A DNA stretch of 43,548 nt from a virus. Location of the stretch: positions 1 to 43,548 of IMG/VR virus record IMGVR_UViG_3300042561_001599; one strand, written 5' to 3'. A model generated the notes under the pieces. It saw only the letters and a list, made by a program, of their open reading frames with translations. It searched no databases and was not told the origin of the DNA. This document shows, piece after piece, positions 30,637-38,417 of the stretch (within the stretch, counting starts at the first letter, position 1; every line of letters begins with the position of its first letter). A program made the translations under genes and the position numbers.

Positions 30637-31434
30637 TCAGCCGTTCGCGATCACGAGTTCCAGTTCAGGTATGCCGGTCGCCGTGCTGTCCGGCGCTATG
30701 GCCATCATGAGCGCCGAGGTGTCGAACACGACGGGCATGCCGGTCTTGAGCAGGTCGTGCACGTCGCCGTCGTTGGCGATCTTCACGCGCCCGGACCACA
30801 GGGGCCGCAGCACGAGGATGTTAAACGTGCCAGCCGAGGCCACTGAGCCGACGACGCCCGTGACGCCCTGCACGCCCGAGTCGCCCGCCTGCAGGGGGAG
30901 CTGGAACATGCGGCCGACGATCATGGCCGCGGGCGCCGCCACGGTGCCGGTGGAGCGGCCGGTCGTGCCGGCCTGATTCGTGTACGTCACGTTGACGTTC
31001 TGCACCAGCGTGCCGGCGGTGACCTGTTCGAGCCACAGCTGTTCGTCGCCGTAGACGCCGCCGACCACGCGGCTCGCGTAGCTCGTCGGCGTGTTGCCTG
31101 ACGTGTTGGCGTTGAACGCGTACGCGCCGCCCTTCCACAGGAGGTCGAAGAGTTTGATGCGAGATGCGACTGACGAGCCAAAGTCGACCTGCATGAGGTA
31201 CCCGGTATTGCCGCCGCCGAACGCCGGAATGACTGGATGGCCGGCCGTCGCGTCGGTCGGCACGGTGCCCGTCGTGGTGCTCGACCCGGCCAGCGTGCCG
31301 GCGCCGGGATTGCCCGCGAGGTCGTAAACAGAGAACCAGTTGGCCGCCACCGCCGTGCGCGAGGCGGTCTTGACCATCCCTAGCGGTGACTTGGCCGCGG
31401 CGACGTACCCGGGATCGAACGAAGTGATCGGCAT
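30637..31434 (-). CDS. Putative virion protein
   Basis: Encodes 265 residues starting MPITSFDPGYVAAAKSPLG. Beta-rich: ANWFSVYDLAGNPGAGTLAG, LMQVDFGSSVASRIKLFDLL, VQNVNVTYTNQAGTTGR, FNILVLRPLWSGRVKIANDG. No signal peptide. Its place in a run of tail genes suggests a tail or appendage component. No family recognised. Confidence 0.65.
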   Translation of the reverse strand: MPITSFDPGYVAAAKSPLGMVKTASRTAVAANWFSVYDLAGNPGAGTLAGSSTTTGTVPTDATAGHPVIPAFGGGNTGYLMQVDFGSSVASRIKLFDLLWKGGAYAFNANTSGNTPTSYASRVVGGVYGDEQLWLEQVTAGTLVQNVNVTYTNQAGTTGRSTGTVAAPAAMIVGRMFQLPLQAGDSGVQGVTGVVGSVASAGTFNILVLRPLWSGRVKIANDGDVHDLLKTGMPVVFDTSALMMAIAPDSTATGIPELELVIANG

Positions 31435-31438
31435 GTGT

Positions 31439-31999
31439 TTAGGCCCCGTTGACGATGATGAAGACGTCGCCCACCGACGGCGCGGCCGGGAATGCCTCGA
31501 AGGCGAGCGAGTCGGTGCCCGGCGTGAAGCCCGTGATCTTGCGCGTGCCGCCGGCGTTGACGCCGGTGAGGAACGTGACGAAGGCATCGCCGCTGGTGCC
31601 GCCGCCGAAAAGGTCGGTGCCCGACTGCGTCAACTGCGCCGAGATGAAGGACCCGGTCGTCGGCGTGCCGCTGGTGATCTTGCCGCACACGGCGCCCTCG
31701 GCCCGCGGCGTGTGCAGCGGCCACGCGTTGTCCTTCCACTCCTTCGTGGCCGTGTCGATGGCGGCGACGACGGCCGTGGTGAACTCCGCTTCCGCCGCGC
31801 TCAACGTGACGACCACCTGCACGCTCGACGCCGGCGACACGGTCGGCAGCGTGGCCAAGTTGGCCCACGCGCCGCCGTCCTTGCTGATCTTGAAGTCGCC
31901 GGTGGCCAGCGTCGGGTTCGACTGGAAGTCGCTGCCGACGAGCGCCGGCAGCACGACCGGGAAGGACCCGGCGACGCCCCACGGGATCAAGCGACTCAC
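31439..31999 (-). CDS. Putative tail appendage protein
   Basis: Encodes 186 residues from a GTG overlapping the upstream stop (GTGA). Beginning MSRLIPWGVAGSFPVVLPAL and TGDFKISKDGGAWANLATLP, then a helix (EAEFTTAVVAAIDTATKEW) and a beta end with GTDSLAFEAFPAAPSVGD. The segment DGGAWANLATLPT resembles repeats in phage tail and virion surface proteins. No family assigned. Confidence 0.65.
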   Translation of the reverse strand: MSRLIPWGVAGSFPVVLPALVGSDFQSNPTLATGDFKISKDGGAWANLATLPTVSPASSVQVVVTLSAAEAEFTTAVVAAIDTATKEWKDNAWPLHTPRAEGAVCGKITSGTPTTGSFISAQLTQSGTDLFGGGTSGDAFVTFLTGVNAGGTRKITGFTPGTDSLAFEAFPAAPSVGDVFIIVNGA

Positions 32000-32994
32000 G
32001 GCAGCCCCCTCGAAAAGCCGCGGCCGGCGCCGCGGGCGAACGCCTTGGCGTCGTCGTCGGCGTCGACGACGGTGCCGCCGCCAAAATCGTCGATCACGTC
32101 AGCAGTGTCGCTCAGGAAGCCGACGAATCCGGCCGCTGTGATGCGACTCGCGTCGGTGTCGGTGGTCGAAAGCGCCAGCGTCCACCCTGACCCGGTGTCG
32201 ATGTAGGCCTCGATGGTGACTGTAGCTCCGCTTCCGAGCACTCTGGCGCCGAATCGGTAGCCGGTCGCGACCGGCGCCACGGTGGCAGTGCCGAGAACCG
32301 TCTCTCCCGCGTAGGCATTGATGACCCGAATTGCGTTTATTTCACCGTCGGTCTTCCACTGGAGTTCGTACGCATCTGCGCCCGCAGTGTTCGGCGCCTG
32401 AATGCGCATGTAAAGCCCGACGAGGGTGCCGCTGAGGCTGGAGACCGTCATCCACGCCTCCTGATCTGGCCCGAACGTGCTCGCGTCCCAGTACGAATGG
32501 GAGCCGTTTGCGGCGGCGTTGCTGACCACGGCGTGACCAGCAAGGGCCACATTCATCGGGTCGGCTGTCCAGTTCGCAGACAGCGGCGGGCCTTCGTTGG
32601 CGCGGTTGAAGTTGTCGAGAACCGGCGTGACAGGGAAGGCCACTGGCGTCGCTCCTGCGTGGTGGCTGAATGTGACGAAGGACCCGGGCCGCCCGACGAC
32701 GGCCACCACCGGCGACGACCACGGGCCGACCTCGCCGGTGGCCGACGCCATGCGGACGCGGAAGGTGGCCGGCCCGGGCGGCAGTGACGCGCGGCAGTGG
32801 CGCGTGAGCGTCGTGGGGCTCGCGTACGACGCGCACGGCGCGACCACGCCGTCGCGCTCGTACTGCGCCGACACGTCGGGTAGGCCGCCCGCGTCGACGT
32901 CCCACGCGAGCGTGCCCTGCACCGATTGCGCCGAGGGCGACGTCGCCCACAACGCGACGCACGCCGCCGCGACTGCCCACCGTCGGCGCGACAC
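31996..32994 (-). CDS. Exported protein with Fn3-like and LamG-like domains
   Basis: Encodes 332 residues. GTG 32992-32994 gives a Sec signal (RRWAVAAACVALWATSPSAQ), cleavage after SAQ. An Fn3-like domain follows (about 25-110: GTLAWDVDAGGLPDVSAQ, ATFRVRMASATGEVGPW). Then a concanavalin-like unit from about 125 (DNFNRANEGPPLSANWT) to about 300, which in other proteins binds glycans. An upstream in-frame ATG at 33052-33054 would overlap the previous gene by 56 bases and bury the signal, so GTG is preferred. Confidence 0.68.
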   Translation of the reverse strand: MSRRRWAVAAACVALWATSPSAQSVQGTLAWDVDAGGLPDVSAQYERDGVVAPCASYASPTTLTRHCRASLPPGPATFRVRMASATGEVGPWSSPVVAVVGRPGSFVTFSHHAGATPVAFPVTPVLDNFNRANEGPPLSANWTADPMNVALAGHAVVSNAAANGSHSYWDASTFGPDQEAWMTVSSLSGTLVGLYMRIQAPNTAGADAYELQWKTDGEINAIRVINAYAGETVLGTATVAPVATGYRFGARVLGSGATVTIEAYIDTGSGWTLALSTTDTDASRITAAGFVGFLSDTADVIDDFGGGTVVDADDDAKAFARGAGRGFSRGLP

Positions 32995-32998
32995 GGCG

Positions 32999-33586
32999 TT
33001 AGTTCCCGGGCGGCACGACGGCCGTGACGGTGAACTGTCCCGGGCGAATGCCAACTACGACCTGATACTCAGGCCCGGCAGTCGACCCGAAGCTGTTGGC
33101 GGCCGTGACCACGACGCGGTGCGTGCCCACGGTGAAGATGGACGCGGGCAGGGTGAAGCTGTGCGTGGCGCCGGACGGGCACGCCGACGCGGGCGGCGCC
33201 GTCATGGTGAGGGGCGCGGCGGCGCCGCCGTCCACCGACACGGTGTAGGCGGTGGCGGCCGGCGCGGCCTGCGTGCCGCAGAACGTGACCGGCCCGGTCG
33301 GCGGCGGGATCGACTGCGCACCGGCGAGGGCCGGCACGACGAGGGCGAGGGCGACGATCGTCTTGATGGGTGCCATGCGAACGTATCCTTTTAGGTTGTA
33401 GGCCTCGAACGTCGGGCGCTTCGGGCGCTTCGGCTTCGGTGCGAAGTCACGGCAGCCCCACATGGGCGGCGTGACGATGAAGATCGCCGGGCTGTCGACG
33501 TTGCCGCACCGGAACGGCAACACCTCCGACGCGCGCTCCCAGTGCGTGCACCGGCAACACACGCGGTCCGCAGTCACGTCGGCCAT
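32999..33586 (-). CDS. Cys-rich N-terminus fused in frame to an exported Ig-like protein
   Basis: The frame is open for 195 residues from ATG 33584-33586. Residues 1-60 form a Cys-rich small domain (CCRCTHWERASEVLPFRCGN, WGCRDFAPKPKRPKRP). At residue 71 an internal ATG (33374-33376) begins a clear Sec signal peptide, MAPIKTIVALALVVPALAGAQ, and has its own strong Shine-Dalgarno AAAAGGA ten bases upstream. A 125-residue exported beta-sandwich protein (FTLPASIFTVGTHRVVVTAA) follows. Two products from one frame are likely: a long form and a secreted short form; or the first gene lost its stop. No Shine-Dalgarno precedes the long start. Confidence 0.6.
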   Translation of the reverse strand: MADVTADRVCCRCTHWERASEVLPFRCGNVDSPAIFIVTPPMWGCRDFAPKPKRPKRPTFEAYNLKGYVRMAPIKTIVALALVVPALAGAQSIPPPTGPVTFCGTQAAPAATAYTVSVDGGAAAPLTMTAPPASACPSGATHSFTLPASIFTVGTHRVVVTAANSFGSTAGPEYQVVVGIRPGQFTVTAVVPPGN

Positions 33587-33720
33587 GGTCGTCTGTTCGT
33601 GGCGCAGGCCCGACGCCGCTTGACGCGGTCAACGCAACCGCGCCACTCCCTGCGCGACGACGGTAGGGACGTGCCTGCGCCACGAAGTCTAGCGCGCCCG
33701 AGGCGGCGTTCGCCACCACG
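33587..33720 (-). ncRNA. Structured intergenic element (5' UTR-like) after the tape measure
   Basis: The gap between the tape-measure stop and the Cys-rich gene start holds a compact structure in the minus-strand RNA. Outer stem: 14 perfect pairs (33673-33686 with 33596-33609). Inside are a 5-bp stem (33665-33669 with 33647-33651) and a 6-bp stem, CGCGGT/ACCGCG with a 7-base loop (33637-33642 with 33624-33629). Together they can form a three-way junction. Its 3' side ends nine bases before ATG 33584-33586. Candidate cis-regulatory RNA or processing site; a DNA-level role is possible. Confidence 0.5.
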
Positions 33721-36243
33721 TCACGACCGCGCCGTCGCGATGCTCACCCGCACGCGCGACGCCGACGCGCGCGCGTTCGTCGCGCGCGCCATCATGTCGG
33801 CAAGCCGCTGCATGCCGGCGTAATCGGGCACGATGGCGCCGCGGAAGTCGTTGTGGACCATGCCGCCGCCACCGCTGCCGCCGAGCACGTCGCGCGCGAA
33901 CTCCGGCGCCTGCTGTCGCGTCACGACCGCCTCGTCGCCGTGCAGGCGCGTCGGGAACTCCGACCCGAAGTCGTTGAACCAGCGCCCGTAGCGCGAGCGC
34001 GTGCCGCCGGCGAAGCCCGGGTCGCCGCCCGACTGCGTGTAGTCGATGTCGACGCGCGCCCGAATGCCGCCGATGGCGCGATTCACGCGGCCCGCCATGG
34101 CCTCGCCGGCAGCGGCCGCCGCGTCGAACGCGCCCGCGAGGCCGTCGGCGAGCTTCGACACGACGATGTCGAGCTTCTCCGCGACGGCGAGCAGCGACGC
34201 GTTGACGTCCTTGGCGAACGGAATCTGGCTCATGTCGGTGAACTTCTCGCCGGCGGCGTCGGTGAGCTGGCCGGTCTCGAGCATGGCCGCGATGATCGGC
34301 TCGAGTTCCTTGGGCACGGTCGTGCCTGACCGGATCGCCTCCTCGATGAACTTGCCGACTTCCGGCGCCATCTTCGACGCTACGGCGGTCATGTCGGCGC
34401 CGGCGTCTTCGAGCACGCGCCACTCGTTGAGCAGTTCCTTCGACCGCTCCACGATGCGGCCCTGCGCGAACTTCGGGCCGAGGTCGGCGAGCGTGAGGCC
34501 GTATTTCTCGACGGTGGCGTTGAGCAGTTGCTGGTCGGCCTCCTGTTGCGCAAACGCGCCCTGCAGGTCGCGCACCGCCGCCTCGTAGTCCCGCACGTTC
34601 TTGGCGTTCAACAGCTTGTCGAGCGTCATGCCGGCGGCCTGCGCCTTGACGTTCAACTCGTTGATGCCGCCGGCGGCGCTCACGAACTTGTCGCGTAGGT
34701 CGTTGGTCTGCCGGCCCTCGCCCTTGCCGAACATGCCCGATAGGAGCTTGCCGGCCGCGGACCCGGCGAGCGACCCGAGGGCCGCGCCGACCGGGCCGCC
34801 GGCGGAGCCGAGCAGCGACCCGAGCTTGCCGCCGACCGCCTTCGCCGCGAACTGGCCGAGCGTGTCGCCGAGTTGGCCACCGAGTTCGGACCCGACGGCC
34901 TTGAGTGCGCCGGACGCGCCGCCGCCGCCGGTCATGGCCGCGGTGATGAGCCCGGGAATCTTGGCGAGCGACGACGACAGGTCATTCTTGAGGACGTCGG
35001 CGAGGCCCTTGGCGCCGGACTTCGTGTCGGTCAGGCCCGGCTTCAACTGCTCCAGCGCCCGCGACCAATTCTCGGTCGACGCGACAATGCCGATGGTCGT
35101 CACGTCGGCCGCGCCCTCGGCCTCCACCAGTTCGATGAGCTCGGCGGTGGTCTTCGACACGGCCTCCCGGATCGCGTCCTGCTGCTCCGCGTACGCGTCC
35201 CAGCGCAGGTTGCGCAGGGTCTTTTCGAGGATGTCGGCCACCTCGGCCGCGCGCTGCATGGCCGCCGCGGTGTCGCGCAGCGGCGGCGGCATGCGCGCGA
35301 CGGCCGCTTCGGCCTTCGGCACCTCGACCGCCATGGCGGCGGCCGCGTCGTTCATGTGCTGCGCCTGCTGGCGGAAATAGTCGGCGTTCGCGCCGACGGC
35401 GCCGAGGGCCCGGCCGAGTAGTGGCACCTTCGCGCCGGCGTCAAGTATGCCGGCCACGAACTCGTAGACCCACGCCAGCGCGCGCATGCCGGCGGCGACC
35501 ATGTCGTCAAACGCGCGCTGCGCGGCAGGGATGAAGTTGGCGGCCAGCGACCCGAACGACTGCGCGAGCCACGTGAGGGCCGGGAGCATCGGCGTCAGCA
35601 CATTCGCGACGAGCGCCATGCCGGCCGCCTCAAGCACCGTCATCGTGTCGCCGAAGTCGTCGCCGGCCGCGATGACCTCGTCGCTGAGGACGAGGCCCAT
35701 GCGCTCGAACGCGCCGACCGTCTCGCCGAGCTTGCCGTTGAGCCCGGGCAGCAGGGCGAGGCCGCCGCGGCCGAAGGCGTCCATGGCCAGCCGCGCCTTC
35801 GACGCCGGGTTCTCGACGCGCCCGATGGCGTCGGCGACTTTCGTGAACGCCGCGTCTGGCTGCATGCGCACGAGGTCGGCGGCGTTCAGGCCCAGCTGCT
35901 TCATGGCGCCGACGGCGCCGCCGTCGCCGCTCACGAGCCGCGCCTGCATCTGGTTGATCGACGACGCGACCGCGTCAATCGACACGCCGGCCTGCTCGAA
36001 AACGAGCTTGAAGCCGTGCATGGCCGACGCCGACACGCCGGTCTTGGCGCCGAGGTCGGTGAGCTTGCCCGTGAGGTCCTGAAACGCCTTGACGGCGGTG
36101 AGCACGGCGGCGGCCGACAGGGCGCCCGCGATCAGGTTCTTCACCGCGCCAAGCGACGCCGAGACGTCGCGCTGCATCTTCGTGACCACCGGCGTCACGT
36201 TGTCGATGGCGCGCAGAATCGTCGTGAGCACGGCGACGTTCAT
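33721..36243 (-). CDS. Tape-measure protein
   Basis: Sets tail length. The 840 residues start MNVAVLTTILRAIDNVTPVV. Long helices with an early hydrophobic stretch (NLIAGALSAAAVLTAVKAF, 36-54) and further hydrophobic pieces (VNVLTPMLPALTWLAQSFG) are followed by a Gly/Ala-rich central part (ELGGQLGDTLGQFAAKAVGG). The C-terminus (SRYGRWFNDFGSEFPTRLHG, GGMVHNDFRGAIVPDYAG) matches the typical end of siphovirus tape measures. Using about 0.15 nm per residue, the tail would be roughly 125 nm long. The ATG overlaps the tail chaperone stop (ATGA). Confidence 0.92.
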   Translation of the reverse strand: MNVAVLTTILRAIDNVTPVVTKMQRDVSASLGAVKNLIAGALSAAAVLTAVKAFQDLTGKLTDLGAKTGVSASAMHGFKLVFEQAGVSIDAVASSINQMQARLVSGDGGAVGAMKQLGLNAADLVRMQPDAAFTKVADAIGRVENPASKARLAMDAFGRGGLALLPGLNGKLGETVGAFERMGLVLSDEVIAAGDDFGDTMTVLEAAGMALVANVLTPMLPALTWLAQSFGSLAANFIPAAQRAFDDMVAAGMRALAWVYEFVAGILDAGAKVPLLGRALGAVGANADYFRQQAQHMNDAAAAMAVEVPKAEAAVARMPPPLRDTAAAMQRAAEVADILEKTLRNLRWDAYAEQQDAIREAVSKTTAELIELVEAEGAADVTTIGIVASTENWSRALEQLKPGLTDTKSGAKGLADVLKNDLSSSLAKIPGLITAAMTGGGGASGALKAVGSELGGQLGDTLGQFAAKAVGGKLGSLLGSAGGPVGAALGSLAGSAAGKLLSGMFGKGEGRQTNDLRDKFVSAAGGINELNVKAQAAGMTLDKLLNAKNVRDYEAAVRDLQGAFAQQEADQQLLNATVEKYGLTLADLGPKFAQGRIVERSKELLNEWRVLEDAGADMTAVASKMAPEVGKFIEEAIRSGTTVPKELEPIIAAMLETGQLTDAAGEKFTDMSQIPFAKDVNASLLAVAEKLDIVVSKLADGLAGAFDAAAAAGEAMAGRVNRAIGGIRARVDIDYTQSGGDPGFAGGTRSRYGRWFNDFGSEFPTRLHGDEAVVTRQQAPEFARDVLGGSGGGGMVHNDFRGAIVPDYAGMQRLADMMARATNARASASRVRVSIATARS

Positions 36244-36527
36244 GGCTGCTGCTTCGCCTTCCGCCGCGCGACGGCGGCCTTGAGCTTCCGGCTTGCGTTC
36301 ACGAGCACCTTGTCGACGTAGACGTCGCCGGCGAACTGCTCGTCATCCTTGGCGCGCTCGACGCGGTCGTAGGCCCGCGCGTAGGCGCGGAGGTCCATGA
36401 CCGCCACGACAAGCGCCCTGTTGCGCCGCCACAACTGCACGGCGCGCAGCGGGTCGACGTGGAACTCCTCGCACACGCGGCTCACGACCCACTCGACGGG
36501 CGGCCGCACCGGGTCGCCGTCGAGCAT
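36240..36527 (-). CDS. Tail assembly chaperone, T part of a G-T frameshift pair
   Basis: Encodes 95 residues from ATG 36525-36527 if translated separately; the main product is probably a fusion with the upstream gene. Mostly helical and basic (EWVVSRVCEEFHVDPLRAV, LRAYARAYDRVERAKDD, RKLKAAVARRKAKQQP). The ATG lacks a clear Shine-Dalgarno. A -1 slip at A AAA AAC near the end of the upstream gene joins the frames through R-L-A-R-L-H-D-M, giving a fusion of about 292 residues. Directly upstream of the tape measure (ATGA overlap). Confidence 0.85.
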   Translation of the reverse strand: MLDGDPVRPPVEWVVSRVCEEFHVDPLRAVQLWRRNRALVVAVMDLRAYARAYDRVERAKDDEQFAGDVYVDKVLVNASRKLKAAVARRKAKQQP

Positions 36528-36541
36528 GTCGTGCAGCCGCG

Positions 36542-37117
36542 CTAGGCGTTTTTTCGGTCGGCCTCCGTCTCGTACGCCTCCGGCGCCGAAAGGCGGAGGA
36601 TGGCCGCGGCCGTGCGCAGCGCCGCATCCGGCGACAGGTCCTCGAGCGCCTCCGTCGTCGCGGCCACGCCGTCGAGTGTCACGATGCCGCGCGCCAGCAG
36701 CACGGGCACCGAGTAGGAATCGAGCGGGTCGGACGCGTCGGCCGCCGGCGCCGTGTCGACCGCCGCCGGCGTGTCGTCGACGGCGACCGGCTCGCGCTCG
36801 GCCTCCGCCGCCTGCCGCGCCGCGGTGGCGCGCGCCACGCCGTCGCGGGCCGCACCGGCGACGAGGTCGCGGATTGCGCCCGTGTCGGCGCCGGCAGGGA
36901 TGAGGCGCTGCAGCGTGCGCATGGCCTCGGCCTGCTTCGCCTCGGTGGCCGCGTCGAGGGCCTTCCAGCCGAGGCGCCGCACGCCGATGCTCGTCGGGTG
37001 CGACGCCGGCACGCGGAGGGCCGCGAGCCGGAGGCCGGTCTTGTCCTCGGTGATGACGCAGTCGACGCGCGCCGGGAAGGCGTCGAGCGGTGCGGTGGTG
37101 GTAGTCGTGTCGTGCAT
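36542..37117 (-). CDS. Tail assembly chaperone, G part
   Basis: Encodes 191 residues beginning MHDTTTTTAPLDAFPARV. It contains a beta/alpha start (LRLAALRVPASHPTSIGVR, a likely small domain), a long Arg/Ala helix (GAIRDLVAGAARDGVARAT) and an acidic linker, then VLLARGIVTLDGVAATTEAL. The end ETEADRKNA overlaps the slippery heptamer. GGAGGAGCCTCACC precedes the ATG. Like lambda G, it would wrap the tape measure during assembly. About 292 residues result when the ribosome slips. Confidence 0.82.
   Translation of the reverse strand: MHDTTTTTAPLDAFPARVDCVITEDKTGLRLAALRVPASHPTSIGVRRLGWKALDAATEAKQAEAMRTLQRLIPAGADTGAIRDLVAGAARDGVARATAARQAAEAEREPVAVDDTPAAVDTAPAADASDPLDSYSVPVLLARGIVTLDGVAATTEALEDLSPDAALRTAAAILRLSAPEAYETEADRKNA
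36548..36554 (-). other. Programmed -1 frameshift site A AAA AAC
   Basis: In the minus-strand reading frame the codons CGA AAA AAC GCC TAG end the G gene. The heptamer A AAA AAC sits in phase for a -1 slip, and the -1 frame continues AAA AAA CGC CTA GCG CGG CTG CAC GAC ATG into the T gene without a stop. A weak GC-rich stem may follow. This matches the conserved siphovirus G-GT arrangement. Confidence 0.88.
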
Positions 37118-37123
37118 GGTGAG

Positions 37124-37138
37124 GCTCCTCCGTCAGGA
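37124..37138 (-). promoter_or_regulatory. Hairpin covering the G-gene Shine-Dalgarno
   Basis: In the minus strand, CTCCT and AGGAG (part of the Shine-Dalgarno) flank GACGG in CTCCTGACGGAGGAG. The closed form would block ribosome binding at the G gene, and opening it would allow translation. An almost identical element (TCCTGACGGAGGA) precedes the gene at 40636-41007. Confidence 0.45.
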
Positions 37139-37145
37139 GAACGCG

Positions 37146-37167
37146 GCGCGCCGCGCCGCCGGCGCGC
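37146..37167 (-). terminator. GC hairpin after the tail-tube-like gene
   Basis: GCGCGCC (37146-37152) pairs with GGCGCGC (37161-37167) around an 8-base loop. It lies in the 85-base gap between the tube-like gene and the tail chaperone gene. No U tract. It may attenuate transcription so the tube protein is made in excess over the chaperones, a common phage arrangement (inference). Confidence 0.4.
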
Positions 37168-37202
37168 GTGTGGTCGTGCCGGGCGCGGCGGCCCGTCGTG
37201 CG

Positions 37203-37625
37203 CTACGCCTCGGTCACGGTGCCGGTCGGGCGGAGCACCACTTCGTACTTGGTGATCTCGCCGCGCTTCGGCATGCGGCGGTACTTGGCGAGGAACGTCT
37301 CGACGGTGAGCGTCTTCGTGCCGCCGAACGTGATCTTGAGGGTCTTGGACGACGACGCCGGGCCGGTCGGAATGTTGCCCTGAAACAGCGCGTCAGGCGC
37401 CGGCGACGCCGCGTCGTCGTAGAAGCCCATGAGGGTCACGTCGGCGAGTTTGCGCAGGCCGACGGCGAGCGCCTCCGCCCACGCGTCGCCGAACGAGTGC
37501 GAGTCCTCGAGGACGATCTCGACGTCGAGCGAGCTAATTTCAAGAACATACTGCGTGATGTCGACGAGGCTGCCGCCTGCGTTGTCGTATTCGACGACGA
37601 TCTCGTTGCTGCCGCGCTTGGCCAT
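37203..37625 (-). CDS. Tail tube-like protein (second)
   Basis: Encodes 140 residues: MAKRGSNEIVVEYDNAGGSL, then beta strands (VEIVLEDSHSFGDAWAEALA), LMGFYDDAASPAPDALFQ, and C-terminal FLAKYRRMPKRGEITKYEVV. The beta-rich plan and position before the chaperones fit a major tail tube protein. It shares PKRGEITK near its end with the larger upstream protein, suggesting diverged tube domains or a shared ancestry. Confidence 0.75.
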   Translation of the reverse strand: MAKRGSNEIVVEYDNAGGSLVDITQYVLEISSLDVEIVLEDSHSFGDAWAEALAVGLRKLADVTLMGFYDDAASPAPDALFQGNIPTGPASSSKTLKITFGGTKTLTVETFLAKYRRMPKRGEITKYEVVLRPTGTVTEA

Positions 37626-37661
37626 GGTGCGTCTCTCTCTTTCGGGTGATGCGCTCGCGGC

Positions 37662-38417
37662 CTATCCGCGCGCGACGCCTACGGCGAACTCAATGGTGCC
37701 GGCGCCGGTGAACGTGTAGGACACGGCGAGGTGACGGTTGACGGTGCCGGCCACCGACGCCAACTGCGCCGCGACCGCCGGCGGCACCGTCGGCGGAGTC
37801 CACGGCGTGACGGCCGTGAACGTGATGAGGTCGGCGTAGGTCGTGTCGTCGGCCGAGTGCCGCACCTTGACCACGACGTTCGTGACGCCAGCGCAGGCCT
37901 TGACGTGCAGCGCGGCGACGGCGCCGGCGGCCGACGAGGCGCCGTTATCGACGGAGTCGGCGCCCTGCGTGTCGCCCGTGCTCGACCGCGTGGTGAGCGG
38001 GTGCAGGAGGATCGCGCCGAGGTGCACGGTGCCGGACGTGACGAGGTCGCCGCCGGCCTTCGTAATCTCGCCGCGCTTCGGGCCGCGCCGCACCTTGCCG
38101 GCGAACGCGCCGGTCATGATCGACACGGGCGCGCCGAACGTGTTGCCGGCGACGCCGGTGGTGACGAGCCGCGACACGCCGCCCGGCGCGATGAGCGCCG
38201 CGAGCGTGCCGAGGTCGCCGTCGTCGAAGTAGCCGTCGAACGACAGGCGGCCCTTGCGCAGGCCGACCGGCGTGTGCGCCTCGCTCGATTGCCCGAGGCC
38301 GTCGGTGCGCTCGAGCACCGGCTCCACCTCCGGCCCGTCGACCGACAGCACCGAATGGTCGAGGATGTCGTACGCGTCGACGAACAGGAACGGCACCGAC
38401 GCTGAACCGTGCTTCAC
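37662..38417 (-). CDS. Tail tube-like protein (first)
   Basis: Encodes 251 residues from a GTG overlapping the upstream stop (GTGA), with GGAGG nearby. The N-terminal half reads GSASVPFLFVDAYDILDHSV, a domain with LRKGRLSFDGYFDDGDLGTL, then GPKRGEITKAGGDLVTSGTV. The C-terminal half (AAGAVAALHVKACAGVTNVV, TFTAVTPWTPP) resembles a beta-sandwich extension. Probably a tail tube protein with a surface domain. Confidence 0.72.
   Translation of the reverse strand: MKHGSASVPFLFVDAYDILDHSVLSVDGPEVEPVLERTDGLGQSSEAHTPVGLRKGRLSFDGYFDDGDLGTLAALIAPGGVSRLVTTGVAGNTFGAPVSIMTGAFAGKVRRGPKRGEITKAGGDLVTSGTVHLGAILLHPLTTRSSTGDTQGADSVDNGASSAAGAVAALHVKACAGVTNVVVKVRHSADDTTYADLITFTAVTPWTPPTVPPAVAAQLASVAGTVNRHLAVSYTFTGAGTIEFAVGVARG

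Noticed and set aside
33596-33686. 14-bp inverted repeat as a phage attachment or inversion site
   Set aside because: No integrase or invertase gene is in the window, and the inner stems suit an RNA structure better; kept only as a remote option.
33447-33719. 90-codon minus-strand frame in the gap after the tape measure
   Set aside because: It becomes an Arg/His-rich shadow of the Cys-rich gene, and the palindromic element explains the gap better.
33689-33724. 11-codon GTGA-coupled ORF after the tape measure
   Set aside because: Too short and without any other support.
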